Counted from the first letter of the stretch, positions 6,840 to 14,711 are shown. The stretch: DNA of 15,769 nucleotides from Deltaproteobacteria bacterium (GCA_024644775.1 JAHEHB010000080.1:1-15769); one strand, 5' to 3'. The notes: generated by a model not told the origin, from the letters alone. Translations and numbers: made by a program.

Positions 6840-8456
6840 TTATTTCTTTACAGGTTTTATTCTATCGAGATGCATCCAGAGATACCCCAATACCCAAATT
6901 TCTTTGGGTTCCTCCGTATAAATGCCCTCTTTGATGCCCGTCGCGTTTTTACTGTGAACCAGAAAGCCCGTAGGTTGCTCTTTGGCAAGGATTTCCTGCA
7001 TTCGATTCGTCAAATCCAGTCGTTTTTTGGCATCGGTTTCACTGATCATTTCCGCAAACAGCTTATCATAGTCTGGATTGCTGAATGCCACACAGTTGGC
7101 CCAGCTGATGCGTTTAATATTATCCGTGTGATAGCGTTTCAATGTCGGCGGGGTGGGACCTCCGCAAAACGGCAACAGGCTGACGTCAAAATCCCAGCGC
7201 TTAAACACATGTTCGTGCCAGGCCGCGTGATCGAGGCTGGTAATGGTTACGTTGACGCCGACTTTTTTGAGATCCGCTTTGATCAGCTCCGCCAATTTGA
7301 TGTGTTCACTGTATCCCGTAGTGTGCTTCAACGTTATGCTGAATCGCCAACCGTCTTTTTTGACCGGATAACCGGCGTCATCCAGCATCTTGGCGGCAAG
7401 TTCCGGATTAAATCCAATCTGTTTGGCATTGGGATTATGCCACCAAGCAGAGAAGGGGGTCATCGGAATGTGTCCGATACCGACATCCGCGCCGCCAAAA
7501 TAAACCAGGTTCACCATTTTTTCCTTATTAATCGCAGCCGTCATAGCCTGTCTCACGGCTTTTTTCTGAAATGGTTCTTGCCGTGAATTAAATCCCAGAC
7601 CGACGATGGTTCCACACGGTGAACCGTGGAAGAAGACTTTATTACCGGGGAGCCCGTCCATCCGCTTGACCTCACTGCGGGGAATTTCAAAGGGGATCCA
7701 CTGAATCTCCCCTTTTTCAAAAGCCAACGCCCTTGCGATGGGATCCCCGATGATGCGAAAGACGACCTTTTCCACCGAAGGCTTTGGACCATGATAGCCG
7801 TCGTATCTTTCCAAGACAATGTGGCTTCCCCTGACCCATTCCACAAATTTGAACGGACCTGATCCGATGGGCTTGAAGTTATTGGGATTGCTGATCACAT
7901 CGGTTCCCTCGTAAAGCGATTTCTTGACAACCGCCGAGCAATGCGGGCCGAGACCATCATAGGGATTCAGCAATTCGGGATAGGCTGCTTTGAGGCGAAT
8001 CACGACGGTATGCGGATCCGGTGTTTCGATGGCTTTAATGACGGTACCCAGGCCGCGTGCACAAATGCTTCCATGAACCAAGGCAATCTCTTTAATACTG
8101 AATGCCACATCTTCTGAGGTGATGGGTGATCCATCATGAAAGGTCGCGTTCTGCTTCAGATGAAAGGTGTAGGTCAAATGATCCGGCGAAACATCCCATG
8201 ATTCGGCCAGATCAGGGACGGCCGAAAATTCTTCACTGGCCTGAAACAATGAACTGTAAACACGATAACCCACCACCCAATCATGGAAGGTGCTTGCAGA
8301 TACGGGACTAATGCTTCTTGGATCCGCCGTAATGGCAATGGTGAGGGTATCGCCTTTACCGGCCGCCAATACGGTTCCTCCGATACTTGCCAATACTCCC
8401 ACCAGCAGGATGAAAATGATGGAAGCGCTCAGCTTGCTGCTAAACCTATCTCTCAT
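6840..8456 (-). CDS. Peptide-type ABC transporter substrate-binding protein (SBP_bac_5)
   Basis: A 538-residue extracytoplasmic binding protein of the peptide/nickel/opine class (family 5). An N-terminal signal peptide is clear: basic MRDRFSSK, a hydrophobic core SIIFILLVGVLASIGG, and a likely cut after VLA. There is no lipobox cysteine, so it should be free in the periplasm of a Gram-negative cell. The mature part opens with DTLTIAITADPRSISP, and the family signature PDLAESWDVSPDHLTYTFHL then FHDGSPITSEDVAFSI follows. The length is normal. Start ATG 8456 is fixed by GGAGGAGGT just upstream; an in-frame ATG at 8489 lies before that site. The gene sits between the ATPase and permease genes, an unusual order since binding-protein genes more often come first. 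Ligand cannot be read from sequence. Confidence 0.95.
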   Translation of the reverse strand: MRDRFSSKLSASIIFILLVGVLASIGGTVLAAGKGDTLTIAITADPRSISPVSASTFHDWVVGYRVYSSLFQASEEFSAVPDLAESWDVSPDHLTYTFHLKQNATFHDGSPITSEDVAFSIKEIALVHGSICARGLGTVIKAIETPDPHTVVIRLKAAYPELLNPYDGLGPHCSAVVKKSLYEGTDVISNPNNFKPIGSGPFKFVEWVRGSHIVLERYDGYHGPKPSVEKVVFRIIGDPIARALAFEKGEIQWIPFEIPRSEVKRMDGLPGNKVFFHGSPCGTIVGLGFNSRQEPFQKKAVRQAMTAAINKEKMVNLVYFGGADVGIGHIPMTPFSAWWHNPNAKQIGFNPELAAKMLDDAGYPVKKDGWRFSITLKHTTGYSEHIKLAELIKADLKKVGVNVTITSLDHAAWHEHVFKRWDFDVSLLPFCGGPTPPTLKRYHTDNIKRISWANCVAFSNPDYDKLFAEMISETDAKKRLDLTNRMQEILAKEQPTGFLVHSKNATGIKEGIYTEEPKEIWVLGYLWMHLDRIKPVKK

Positions 8457-8517
8457 GGTACACCTCCTCCGTTTATTGTAATATCTCATGTAATGATGTT
8501 CTCTTGGATCTCACCTA

Positions 8518-9603
8518 TCAACGCTGCTTCCCCTTTTGCGTATCACCTCCTTTCATATGGTGATCACTCCCTGCCACCGGCCGCAGCTTGAGTGAATCGG
8601 AAAAGTGGCACGCCACAAAATGCGCTTCGCCGATATCTCGATAAACCGGAGTTTCTTCTTCACATATTGTCTGCGTATAGCCGCAGCGTGGATGAAAGTA
8701 ACATCCAGAGGGTGGATCTACAGGACTGGGGACATCGCCTGCAAGGATGATCTCTTCCGCATTGTGGTCGGGTTTCGGAACCGGCACCGCAGACATCAAT
8801 GCCTCGGTGTAAGGATGCTTCGGATCTGCAAAGAGTGCCTCGCTTGTAGCCGTTTCAACGATTTTACCGAGATACATCACAGCCACCCGGTTGCTGATAT
8901 GCTTGACGACGGAAAGGTCATGGGCAATAAAGAGATAGGTGAGGCCGAATTCCTGTTGGAGATCTTCAAGAAGATTGATGACCTGTGCCTGTATGGAAAC
9001 ATCGAGAGCCGAAACCGGTTCATCGGCGACAATCAATTGCGGACTCAAGGCAAGAGCCCGTGCGATGGCAATTCGCTGGCGCTGACCACCGGAGAATTCA
9101 TGGGGATACCGCTTCATGTGATCCGCTTTCATACCGACCGCCACCAGCACTTCGCGCACCCGGTCTTCCAGATCTTTACCCTTCGCGATTTTGTGGATCA
9201 GCAGCGCCTCTCCGATGATGTTTCCCACGGTCGTTCGGGGATTCAAGGAACTGTATGGATCCTGGAAGATAATCTGTATCTCACTCCGAAGGATTTTAAG
9301 CAATGGCCCCGATGCGGAAGTAATGGACACCTCTTTATATTCTTGATCCGGATTCGCCAGTTTTTTGCTTCGGAAGGTAACTTCCCCAAACGTCGGTTCG
9401 ATCAGCCGAAGGAGGGTCCTACCGGCCGTGGTCTTTCCACACCCGCTCTCTCCGACCAGACCGAGGGTCTCTCCTTCCTTTATAAACAAATCGATATCAT
9501 CCACCGCCTTAACATGGGCCACCACCCGCTTCAGAAATCCTTTCCGAACAGGATAGTACTTCTTTAAGTGTTTCACATTCAGCAGGATATTGTCACCAGA
9601 CAT
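8518..9603 (-). CDS. dppF: Dipeptide/oligopeptide ABC transporter ATPase, DppF type
   Basis: Second ATPase of the importer. Walker [10 protein letters not shown] (residues 51-59), Q-loop [12 protein letters not shown] (Q113), signature FSGGQRQR (169-176), Walker B LIVADEP (189-195) with D-loop SALD, and switch H227 in IAHDLS are all intact. The OppF-type C-terminal domain carries cysteines in [21 protein letters not shown] and ACHF; equivalent cysteines hold a [4Fe-4S] cluster in characterised Dpp/Opp ATPases. The tail after that, rich in charged residues, is slightly long. ATG 9603 is preferred because GGTGGAG lies just before it; an upstream in-frame start at 9627 would overlap the preceding gene. 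It follows the DppD-like gene by 16 bases. Confidence 0.95.
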   Translation of the reverse strand: MSGDNILLNVKHLKKYYPVRKGFLKRVVAHVKAVDDIDLFIKEGETLGLVGESGCGKTTAGRTLLRLIEPTFGEVTFRSKKLANPDQEYKEVSITSASGPLLKILRSEIQIIFQDPYSSLNPRTTVGNIIGEALLIHKIAKGKDLEDRVREVLVAVGMKADHMKRYPHEFSGGQRQRIAIARALALSPQLIVADEPVSALDVSIQAQVINLLEDLQQEFGLTYLFIAHDLSVVKHISNRVAVMYLGKIVETATSEALFADPKHPYTEALMSAVPVPKPDHNAEEIILAGDVPSPVDPPSGCYFHPRCGYTQTICEEETPVYRDIGEAHFVACHFSDSLKLRPVAGSDHHMKGGDTQKGKQR

Positions 9604-9619
9604 GCATCTCCACCCTCTG

Positions 9620-10603
9620 TTATTCAATTAACCAACAGGCAACGATGTGACCGGGTGCAGCCGGTTTTAGAATCGGACGCTGGTGCTTACAGATGTCCAT
9701 GGCGTGAGGACACCGGGGTTCAAAACCGCATCCCCGGGGGTACTCAAACGGATCCGGTACGACGCCTTTAATCGGAACCAGCCGTTCTTTTTCCTTGGCA
9801 TCGAGTGAAGGGATCGATTTCATCAACCCATGCGTATAGGGGTGTAGCGGATCCCTGAAAATATCTCTGACAGACGCACCTTCGACGATTCTGCCAAGAT
9901 ACATGACGACAATGTCGTCGGCCATTTTTGCGATCACCCCCAGATTGTGCGTGATGAACAGAATAGCCGTTTTAAAATCCCTTCTCAGATTGTTCATAAG
10001 CTTCAGAACCTGAGCCTGAATGGTGACGTCAAGAGCCGTTGTCGGCTCGTCGGCAATCAGAAGGGATGGGTTGCAGGAGAGAGCGCCTGCGATCATGGCG
10101 CGCTGACGCATCCCGCCGGAGAGCTGATGCGGATACTCGTCAACACGCTGATTCGGCAGCGGAATCCCAACAGCACGAAGCATCTCTACGGCACGGTTTC
10201 TGGCCTCTTTTTTACGTAAGCGCTGATGCAGGATGATGGCTTCCATGATCTGATCACCAATGGTGTAAACCGGATTCAATGCCGTCATCGGTTCTTGAAA
10301 GATCATGGCGATTTCATTTCCACGAATCGAGCGCATCTTAGGTCCGCCCGGATCGAGTTTCGCCAAATCGGTCACTGCACCGTTGTGTGAAAAAAGAATC
10401 TCACCGTCTTCAATCCTGCCCGGCGGCATCTGAACAAGTCCCATAATGGAGCGCCCGGTTACCGATTTACCGCAACCGCTCTCGCCGACCATGCCGAGTG
10501 TCTTCTCCGGATCGATCGAAAAATCAACACCATCCACCGCGCGCACGATACCGTCATCGGTGTGAAAATATGTTTTGAGATTTTTTACCTCAATGAGCGA
10601 CAA
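9620..10603 (-). CDS. dppD: Dipeptide/oligopeptide ABC transporter ATPase, DppD type
   Basis: First gene of the minus-strand operon and partner of the DppF-like ATPase. Walker A GESGCGKS (40-47), Q-loop [11 protein letters not shown], signature LSGGMRQR (161-168), Walker B LLIADEP with the TTALD D-loop, and H-loop FITHNLG are intact. LSGGMRQR and [10 protein letters not shown] are typical of the DppD/OppD branch. Four cysteines near the end ([16 protein letters not shown], then VACW) fit the iron-sulfur motif of these proteins. The start is TTG 10603: AAGGAGGG lies ten bases upstream and the residues [13 protein letters not shown] align with the family start. A TTG may lower initiation. A promoter candidate lies at 10707-10735, giving a leader of about 100 bases. 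Confidence 0.95.
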   Translation of the reverse strand: MSLIEVKNLKTYFHTDDGIVRAVDGVDFSIDPEKTLGMVGESGCGKSVTGRSIMGLVQMPPGRIEDGEILFSHNGAVTDLAKLDPGGPKMRSIRGNEIAMIFQEPMTALNPVYTIGDQIMEAIILHQRLRKKEARNRAVEMLRAVGIPLPNQRVDEYPHQLSGGMRQRAMIAGALSCNPSLLIADEPTTALDVTIQAQVLKLMNNLRRDFKTAILFITHNLGVIAKMADDIVVMYLGRIVEGASVRDIFRDPLHPYTHGLMKSIPSLDAKEKERLVPIKGVVPDPFEYPRGCGFEPRCPHAMDICKHQRPILKPAAPGHIVACWLIE

Positions 10604-10706
10604 CCCAACCTGCCCTCCTTATGGAAGGTTTAGAAACATCAATCTAATGATACGAAAGGTAGATAGATTTCCGGATAAGAAGTATCTATATTCAGGAATC
10701 TTCAAA

Positions 10707-10735
10707 CTCTTAGAATGGTTTGAGTGTATTGTCAA
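10707..10735 (-). promoter_or_regulatory. Promoter candidate for the minus-strand importer operon
   Basis: On the minus strand, TTGACA (plus-strand 10730-10735) is followed after 17 bases by TAAGAG (10707-10712). The -35 box is perfect and the -10 box weak. It is correctly placed about 100 bases before the dppD-like start. Confidence 0.45.
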
Positions 10736-10866
10736 GATACGAGTCGTCCATGTAGTGAGATCTTTTGGAACCCGACGAATAGAGCGCTTTGGAACGGTGT
10801 TGGTCTGCAACTAGGAATTTGAAACGTGGCGCAAGATTTCTGTGTTAATGTTACATCAAATAAGAC

Positions 10867-10895
10867 TTGACAAGGTTGAAGAGCTCTTAGTAAAG
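10867..10895 (+). promoter_or_regulatory. Promoter/operator candidate for the pepD operon
   Basis: A perfect TTGACA -35 (10867-10872) with only weak -10 choices at 10889-10896 (AGTAAA or TAAAGA). The spacer contains the 10-bp perfect palindrome AAGAGCTCTT (10879-10888), a position where a dimeric repressor could block polymerase. Confidence 0.35.
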
Positions 10896-10897
10896 AT

Positions 10898-10993
10898 CCG
10901 GGGCGAGAGGGCCCGGCTTTGGTCCACCCCGGAGGGGTGATATGCATGGTAACCTTTACCAGCGGTGATAAGGTTTTCCACCGGCGGAAAACC
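10898..10993 (+). promoter_or_regulatory. Cluster of four hairpins in the pepD leader
   Basis: Successive short stems: CCGGG/CCCGG (10898-10902 with 10912-10916), CACCCC-GGA-GGGGTG (10925-10939), GGTAA-CCT-TTACC (10948-10960), and an 8-bp perfect GGTTTTCC/GGAAAACC (10972-10979 with 10986-10993). The second stem includes the GGAGGGG ribosome site of the small ORF at 10946. A 4-bp CCCG/CGGG stem with T-rich tail at 11036-11054 follows, resembling a weak attenuator. I match it to no known riboswitch class. Confidence 0.4.
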
Positions 10994-11080
10994 ATGAACA
11001 GATTTAATCTATGGCAGAGCCGATCATATCTGACCCCCGCAAGACGGGAGTTTTCGATTTTTAATAAACCCGCTCTATAA
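10946..11080 (+). CDS. Possible small protein, 44 codons
   Basis: An ORF starting MVTFTSGDKVFHRRKTM and ending FSIFNKPAL, with GGAGGGG at 10931-10937 at ideal spacing, ending 14 bases before the pepD ATG. The product would be basic, cysteine-free and without a membrane segment. It matches nothing I recognise. A second start four bases earlier (10942) in another frame would give only eight residues (MHGNLYQR), a possible leader peptide using the same ribosome site. The region is also rich in hairpins and may be purely regulatory, so coding status is doubtful. Confidence 0.25.
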   Translation: MVTFTSGDKVFHRRKTMNRFNLWQSRSYLTPARREFSIFNKPAL

Positions 11081-11094
11081 AAGAGAGACTCCTT

Positions 11095-12570
11095 ATGATA
11101 CCTGAACTCGACGGACTTCAACCTGCATTGTTTTGGCTCCATTTCCATGAGATCACCCGGATTCCCCGATGCTCCGGTCATGAAGATCTAATTAGAGAGT
11201 ATATCATCCAAATCGCCAAAAGGGTCGGTTTGCGCTATCGGGTTGATGAGACAGGTAACCTAGTCGTCGTGAAACCGGCCTGCGGCGATGTCGGAGATCG
11301 ACCGATCGTTGTCCTGCAGAGTCACCTCGATATGGTTTGTGAAAAAGAGAGCGGTCGAAAATTTGATTTCAATGCCGATCCCATCGAGCTGGTCCGGGAA
11401 GACAACTGGCTCAAGGCCAAGGGTACAACCCTTGGAGCGGATAACGGGGTGGGCGTTGCCCTCAGTCTCGCAATTATCGAACAAAAAGAACTGATGCACG
11501 GCCCATTGGAATTTCTGTTTACCGTTGGTGAGGAAATCGGCCTTAAAGGCGCCCATGCCTTGACACCGGACATGGTCGAGGGTCGAATCCTGATCAATAT
11601 AGACAGCGAAGACATCGACACCTTTTGCATCGGATGTGCCGGTAGCCGGTTCACCACCATCTATTTGACTCCGACGTTTGAAACGATTCATCAGGATGCT
11701 CGGCAGGGTTTCCGGGCCTTTAGGCTAATCGTCGACGGTCTGGCCGGTGGTCACTCGGGCCTCGATATCAACCGGGGAAGGGCCAACGCCTTAAAACTCC
11801 TCGGCCGCATCCTCTGCGTCGCCCAACAGAAAAACACCCTGTTTTTAAAAGATTTACAAGGCGGGTCTTCCCTAAATGCTATTCCTCGACGCGCCGAAGC
11901 GATCGGCATTATTTCGGATAATGATATCGGGCTGGTGGAGCAGACCGTTTCCGATCTGGAAGCTGTTTTCAAGACGGAATACCATTCCGTCGAAGCGAAT
12001 CTAACCGTAAAACTCGAAACCATGACTGCCACACACAGCGAACGGGTCTTTAGTCAAGGCCTTCAGCACAAGGTGATCAATCTTCTTCTGGCCATACCCC
12101 ACGGCACATATAGTATGGACGCTTTGGTTCCCGGATTGGTAAAAACATCCACCAATTTGGCGACAATCGGTTTAAAAGATGGAAGCCTGACCATTGGCAC
12201 AAAGCAGAGGAGTTCCGAAGATTCGGAAATCCACGCGGTAAGCGATATGATTCGGGCCTGTGCGGATCTTGCCGGTGAGATAGTGGAGATCGGCGGCGAT
12301 TACCCGGGTTGGAAGCCGAATCCGGATTCATCTATCCTAAACCGCGCCAGAGAAGCGTACACCCGGGAATTCGGCCGAAAACCCGAAGTGGTGTCGATTC
12401 ATGCCGGTCTGGAATGCGGGCTTCTAAAAAGTAAATTGGAAGGTCTGGACGCTGTCAGCATCGGTGCCACCATTCGGAACGCCCACTCCCCCGATGAAGC
12501 ACTTCAGATCCCATCCGTGCCGAAGCTGTGGAAACTCATGACAGGACTGCTGGCAAACATGGCCAAATAA
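11095..12570 (+). CDS. pepD: Cytosolic dipeptidase, PepD type (peptidase M20)
   Basis: Aminoacyl-histidine dipeptidase (PepD/PepV-like), a dinuclear zinc enzyme of the cytosol that cleaves many unblocked dipeptides. Catalytic landmarks are at nearly the positions of E. coli PepD: H77 and D79 in LQSHLDMV, D116 in LGADNGVG (bridging ligand), and E146/E147 in TVGEEIGLKGA (general base and ligand). The central part around LIVDGLAGGHSGLDINRGRANAL is the M20 lid/dimerisation region. Near the end, HAGLECGL and SIGATIRNAHSPDEALQI provide the conserved histidines that complete the site. At 491 residues it is full length. The ATG at 11095 follows a weak AGAGAG. It heads a plus-strand operon divergent from the peptide importer, consistent with hydrolysis of the imported peptide. 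Confidence 0.95.
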   Translation: MIPELDGLQPALFWLHFHEITRIPRCSGHEDLIREYIIQIAKRVGLRYRVDETGNLVVVKPACGDVGDRPIVVLQSHLDMVCEKESGRKFDFNADPIELVREDNWLKAKGTTLGADNGVGVALSLAIIEQKELMHGPLEFLFTVGEEIGLKGAHALTPDMVEGRILINIDSEDIDTFCIGCAGSRFTTIYLTPTFETIHQDARQGFRAFRLIVDGLAGGHSGLDINRGRANALKLLGRILCVAQQKNTLFLKDLQGGSSLNAIPRRAEAIGIISDNDIGLVEQTVSDLEAVFKTEYHSVEANLTVKLETMTATHSERVFSQGLQHKVINLLLAIPHGTYSMDALVPGLVKTSTNLATIGLKDGSLTIGTKQRSSEDSEIHAVSDMIRACADLAGEIVEIGGDYPGWKPNPDSSILNRAREAYTREFGRKPEVVSIHAGLECGLLKSKLEGLDAVSIGATIRNAHSPDEALQIPSVPKLWKLMTGLLANMAK

Positions 12571-12639
12571 ACCGGATAAACGAGTCCGGATAACGATGCC
12601 CGGCCATTGGATCCACTGGCTTTGCAAAGGCGTGTTGAA

Positions 12640-13341
12640 ATGAAAATAAGGATCATCATTCCAGTTTCGACGGGAAAGTGGACCAGCGCAGTGGCCGAAG
12701 CCGCGAAGCGTTCACTCAGACCCGATACCGAAGTCGAGATCATTTGTTTGCGGCATGGTCCGGAGGCCATTCAATCCGAGTATAACGAGGCAAGGGCGGC
12801 CGGCCATGTTTTACCGTTGGCACAGGGGGCAGGAGGTGCCGGGTGTCAGGCGGTGATCATCTGGTGCTTTTCCGATCCCGGCTTGGCCGCGGCGAGAGAA
12901 ATTACCCGGTTGCCGGTGCTGGGCATCGGCGAAACGTCACAGGTGTTTGCACTGATGACTGCCGATCGCATCGGTATCATTACCACGCTTGACCATTCGG
13001 TCAATCGTATCAAACGAAAAATCGCCGCCCGCGGTTTGACCACCCGCATACCGGTTGTTCGCCCACTGAACATTCCGGTTTTGGAATACGACGATGATGA
13101 AAAGGTTTCGGCCCGGATTTTGGAGACGACCCGGTTAATGATGGAAAAGGACAGGATCGAAGCGGTGATCTTGGGCTGCGGCGCCTTGGTCGGCATGCGG
13201 GAAAAACTTGAAGAAGCGTTTGCATTACCGGTTATCGAGCCGGGTCCTTTGACGCTCAAACAGTCCGAGGTCATGGTCGACTTAGGAATCTGTCACAGCA
13301 AACGCTCTTTCATGGAACCTCTGCCGGTTGTCGAGCACTGA
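12640..13341 (+). CDS. Asp/Glu/hydantoin racemase family protein (second copy)
   Basis: A 233-residue racemase-fold protein, clearly a different lineage from the one at 4225-4869 but with the same two-cysteine plan: C76 in VIIWCFSDPGL and C180 in AVILGCGALVG. The central GIGETSQVFALMTADRIGIIT corresponds to the second half-domain's start, resembling hydantoin-racemase-like members. Start ATG 12640 yields MKIRIIIPVSTGKW and has AAAGG nine bases upstream; the in-frame TTG at 12607 would add an 11-residue non-family extension. It lies 69 bases after pepD and 28 before the aminopeptidase-like fragment, so the three probably form one operon. The substrate may be an amino acid, hydantoin or dicarboxylate. 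Confidence 0.88.
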   Translation: MKIRIIIPVSTGKWTSAVAEAAKRSLRPDTEVEIICLRHGPEAIQSEYNEARAAGHVLPLAQGAGGAGCQAVIIWCFSDPGLAAAREITRLPVLGIGETSQVFALMTADRIGIITTLDHSVNRIKRKIAARGLTTRIPVVRPLNIPVLEYDDDEKVSARILETTRLMMEKDRIEAVILGCGALVGMREKLEEAFALPVIEPGPLTLKQSEVMVDLGICHSKRSFMEPLPVVEH

Positions 13342-13369
13342 GTAAAATCGTTTAAAAAAGGAGGATACC

Positions 13370-13720
13370 ATGGAGCTGACCATAGGCACGGAGTTGCGGG
13401 ATGAGTTCTTAAACTGGGAACTGGCGGCCGGGGCCCGGAAACTGGTCGAGCAGATAATGTTAGTCAAATCGGGTGAGACCGTGGTCATCACCGCCGACAC
13501 CAGCACTGATATGCGGGTAGTCCAGGCCACGGCCAGAGCTGCGATGACCACTGGTGGGATTCCAACTGTCGTGATTCATCCCACCCAAAGCGAAGGCTAC
13601 CAGGAACCTCCGACGCCGGTAGCAGGGGCCATCACCCATACCGACGTCTGGATCGAATTCTCCGTGGGCATGATCTTCTTATCCAATGCTTACAAACTTG
13701 AGAGTCCAAGGTTCTCATGA
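13370..13720 (+). pseudogene. M29 aminopeptidase/NicX-like protein, 3'-truncated at an insertion sequence
   Basis: The first 109 or so residues resemble the N-terminal domain of M29-type leucyl aminopeptidases and the related NicX (2,5-dihydroxypyridine dioxygenase) group: GARKLVEQIMLVKSGETVVI, then DMRVVQATARAAMTTGGIPT and DVWIEFSVGMIFLSNAYK. Relatives run to about 320-370 residues and carry their metal ligands in the missing part. After NAYK the frame enters the left end of the IS and stops within eight codons (LESPRFS). The ATG has an excellent AAGGAGG upstream, so a 116-residue fragment may still be made, but it cannot be a working metalloenzyme. The original function, peptidase or ring-cleaving oxygenase, cannot be told from the remnant. 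Confidence 0.72.
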
Positions 13721-13759
13721 TTATAACCAGGCTTGAATTGGTTACGTCTTTTGCCATAT

Positions 13760-13838
13760 ATACGTACATAATTATTGGAGATAGCTTTGATATAGTACAC
13801 CGATTTAAAGAAAATTAACAAAATTGTAATACGTACAT
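13760..13838. repeat. Two direct repeats ATACGTACAT upstream of the IS promoter
   Basis: ATACGTACAT occurs exactly at 13760-13769 and 13829-13838, 69 bases apart, in an AT-rich stretch. The second copy ends nine bases before the -35 box of the promoter at 13848. They could be binding sites for the transposase or for the winged-helix protein encoded just downstream. The rest of 13721-13911 holds nothing else recognisable besides the promoter. Confidence 0.5.
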
Positions 13839-13847
13839 TAAAAATAC

Positions 13848-13876
13848 TTGACATACATCATCACGGTGTGTATCCT
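13848..13876 (+). promoter_or_regulatory. Sigma-70-type promoter of the IS genes
   Basis: TTGACA (13848-13853), a 17-base spacer, then TATCCT (13871-13876). It lies 35 bases before the winged-helix gene's start and would drive both IS genes. Confidence 0.7.
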
Positions 13877-13911
13877 TGCCCTATAATTCTAAACGAAAGG
13901 AGGATGCATAC

Positions 13912-14244
13912 ATGGATCAATTTGAAACCTATATAGAATACCAAAAGGAAGTTGCAGAGTCTAAACTCAAAATAATTAACCGTTTCCAAAAAGGCGTTAA
14001 ACCTAAATTAAAGCGTACGTCAAAAATAGAAATAGCAAAAAACGTACTGAACATCGCGGGCAGGCCTTTGCACGTCTCTGAAATTATCCAGTTGGCTAAA
14101 AGGGACTTTGAGGTAGACCTGGATCGTGATTCCATCGTTTCCGCTATTTTAAAAAAGGTTAAAGCAGGCAAATCGTTTGTCAGAACATCTCCCAATACCT
14201 TTACCTTAAAAGAGCATCGCTCAAATGAAAGGGGGGAGCTGTGA
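13912..14244 (+). CDS. Small winged-helix (HARE-HTH-like) protein encoded in the IS
   Basis: A 110-residue basic protein. Residues about 1-30 (MDQFETYIEYQKEVAESKLK) look helical and may form a short coiled coil. Residues about 34-100 match a HARE-HTH-type winged helix: KIEIAKNVLNIAGRPLHVSE, IIQLAKRDF, then RDSIVSAILKKVKAGKSFVR and the wing SPNTFTL. Start ATG 13912 is fixed by AAAGGAGG at 13899-13906; an in-frame TTG at 13876 overlaps the -10 box and is rejected. The stop TGA overlaps the transposase GTG (GTGA), so the two are translationally coupled. It may bind DNA at the IS ends or promoter as a transposition cofactor or regulator. The fold is fairly convincing, the role is inferred. Confidence 0.75.
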   Translation: MDQFETYIEYQKEVAESKLKIINRFQKGVKPKLKRTSKIEIAKNVLNIAGRPLHVSEIIQLAKRDFEVDLDRDSIVSAILKKVKAGKSFVRTSPNTFTLKEHRSNERGEL

Positions 14245-14711
14245 TAAACGAGATTAGCCGAATATTGCTAAAGTTCAGAACCTGTTTCAGCCGGAACGCG
14301 GCCTTTAATTGGTTTGTCATCGTGATTGTCGGCTTTATCATCAGGCTTGACCATTATGGTGTCAGCTCTTTTGTGCGATGGCTTTGCATAAAACCGTCAC
14401 TTTATACGGCCCTGCTTTCATTTTTCAGGGCGCCGTCATGGCAGTTGAAAGATATCATGCACCGCTGGTGGCAAATCGTGTTGTCCGGTTGCCCATTGTT
14501 TCATATCGATGGGCGCCTTCTGCTTGCTGGCGATGGCATCAAAATCAACAAGGAAGCCGAAAAGATGCCTGTTGTTAAAAGGCTTCATCAGGAATCAGAC
14601 AACTCCGGCAAGGCGCCGTATATCTATGGTCACCATCACGGCGTGATCGGAATTTTAGCCGGATGGGCAAAAAAAAATCTTTTGTATCCCCCTTTGTGCC
14701 GAACTGCATGA
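14241..14711 (+). CDS. IS4-like DDE transposase, N-terminal part (frameshifted)
   Basis: The first reading frame of the transposase. It starts at GTG 14241, overlapping the winged-helix stop, with GGGGGGAG just upstream. About 90 N-terminal residues (KPSLYTALLSFFRAPSW, DIMHRWWQIV) form the DNA-binding/insertion part. The first catalytic aspartate is D98 in LLAGDGIKINKEAEKMP, followed by VKRLHQESD and HHHGVIGILAGWAKK. At a run of nine A (14669-14677) the frame leaves the family sequence and stops at 14711 after a short unrelated tail. Reading one base forward at the A-run gives FCIPLCAELHEGVETI and continues into the C-terminal part. Joined, the product would be about 480 residues, normal for such enzymes. 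Confidence 0.82.
   Translation: MINEISRILLKFRTCFSRNAAFNWFVIVIVGFIIRLDHYGVSSFVRWLCIKPSLYTALLSFFRAPSWQLKDIMHRWWQIVLSGCPLFHIDGRLLLAGDGIKINKEAEKMPVVKRLHQESDNSGKAPYIYGHHHGVIGILAGWAKKNLLYPPLCRTA

Noticed and set aside
6870..7586. 238-codon plus-strand ORF
   Set aside because: Antisense to the substrate-binding protein gene; no recognisable motif and no ribosome site.
8605..9567. 320-codon plus-strand ORF
   Set aside because: Exactly antisense to the dppF-like ATPase, which has all ABC motifs; the antisense product shows no domain and is His/Cys/Arg-rich, typical of a shadow frame.
11028..11050. Cobalamin-riboswitch-like CTGACCCCCGCAAGACGGG
   Set aside because: It resembles the CTGCCCCCGCAACTG box, but the other conserved boxes are not found in the right order upstream, and PepD operons are not known targets.
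10732..11181. 149-codon minus-strand ORF across the divergent intergenic region
   Set aside because: It starts inside pepD on the opposite strand, lacks a ribosome site, has an odd Pro/Arg/Cys-rich composition and covers the promoter candidates and hairpins.
12640..13341. AroM family as identity for the second racemase-like gene
   Set aside because: The N-terminus MKIRIIIPVS and two-cysteine layout fit the Asp/Glu/hydantoin racemase family better; the AroM start pattern is absent.
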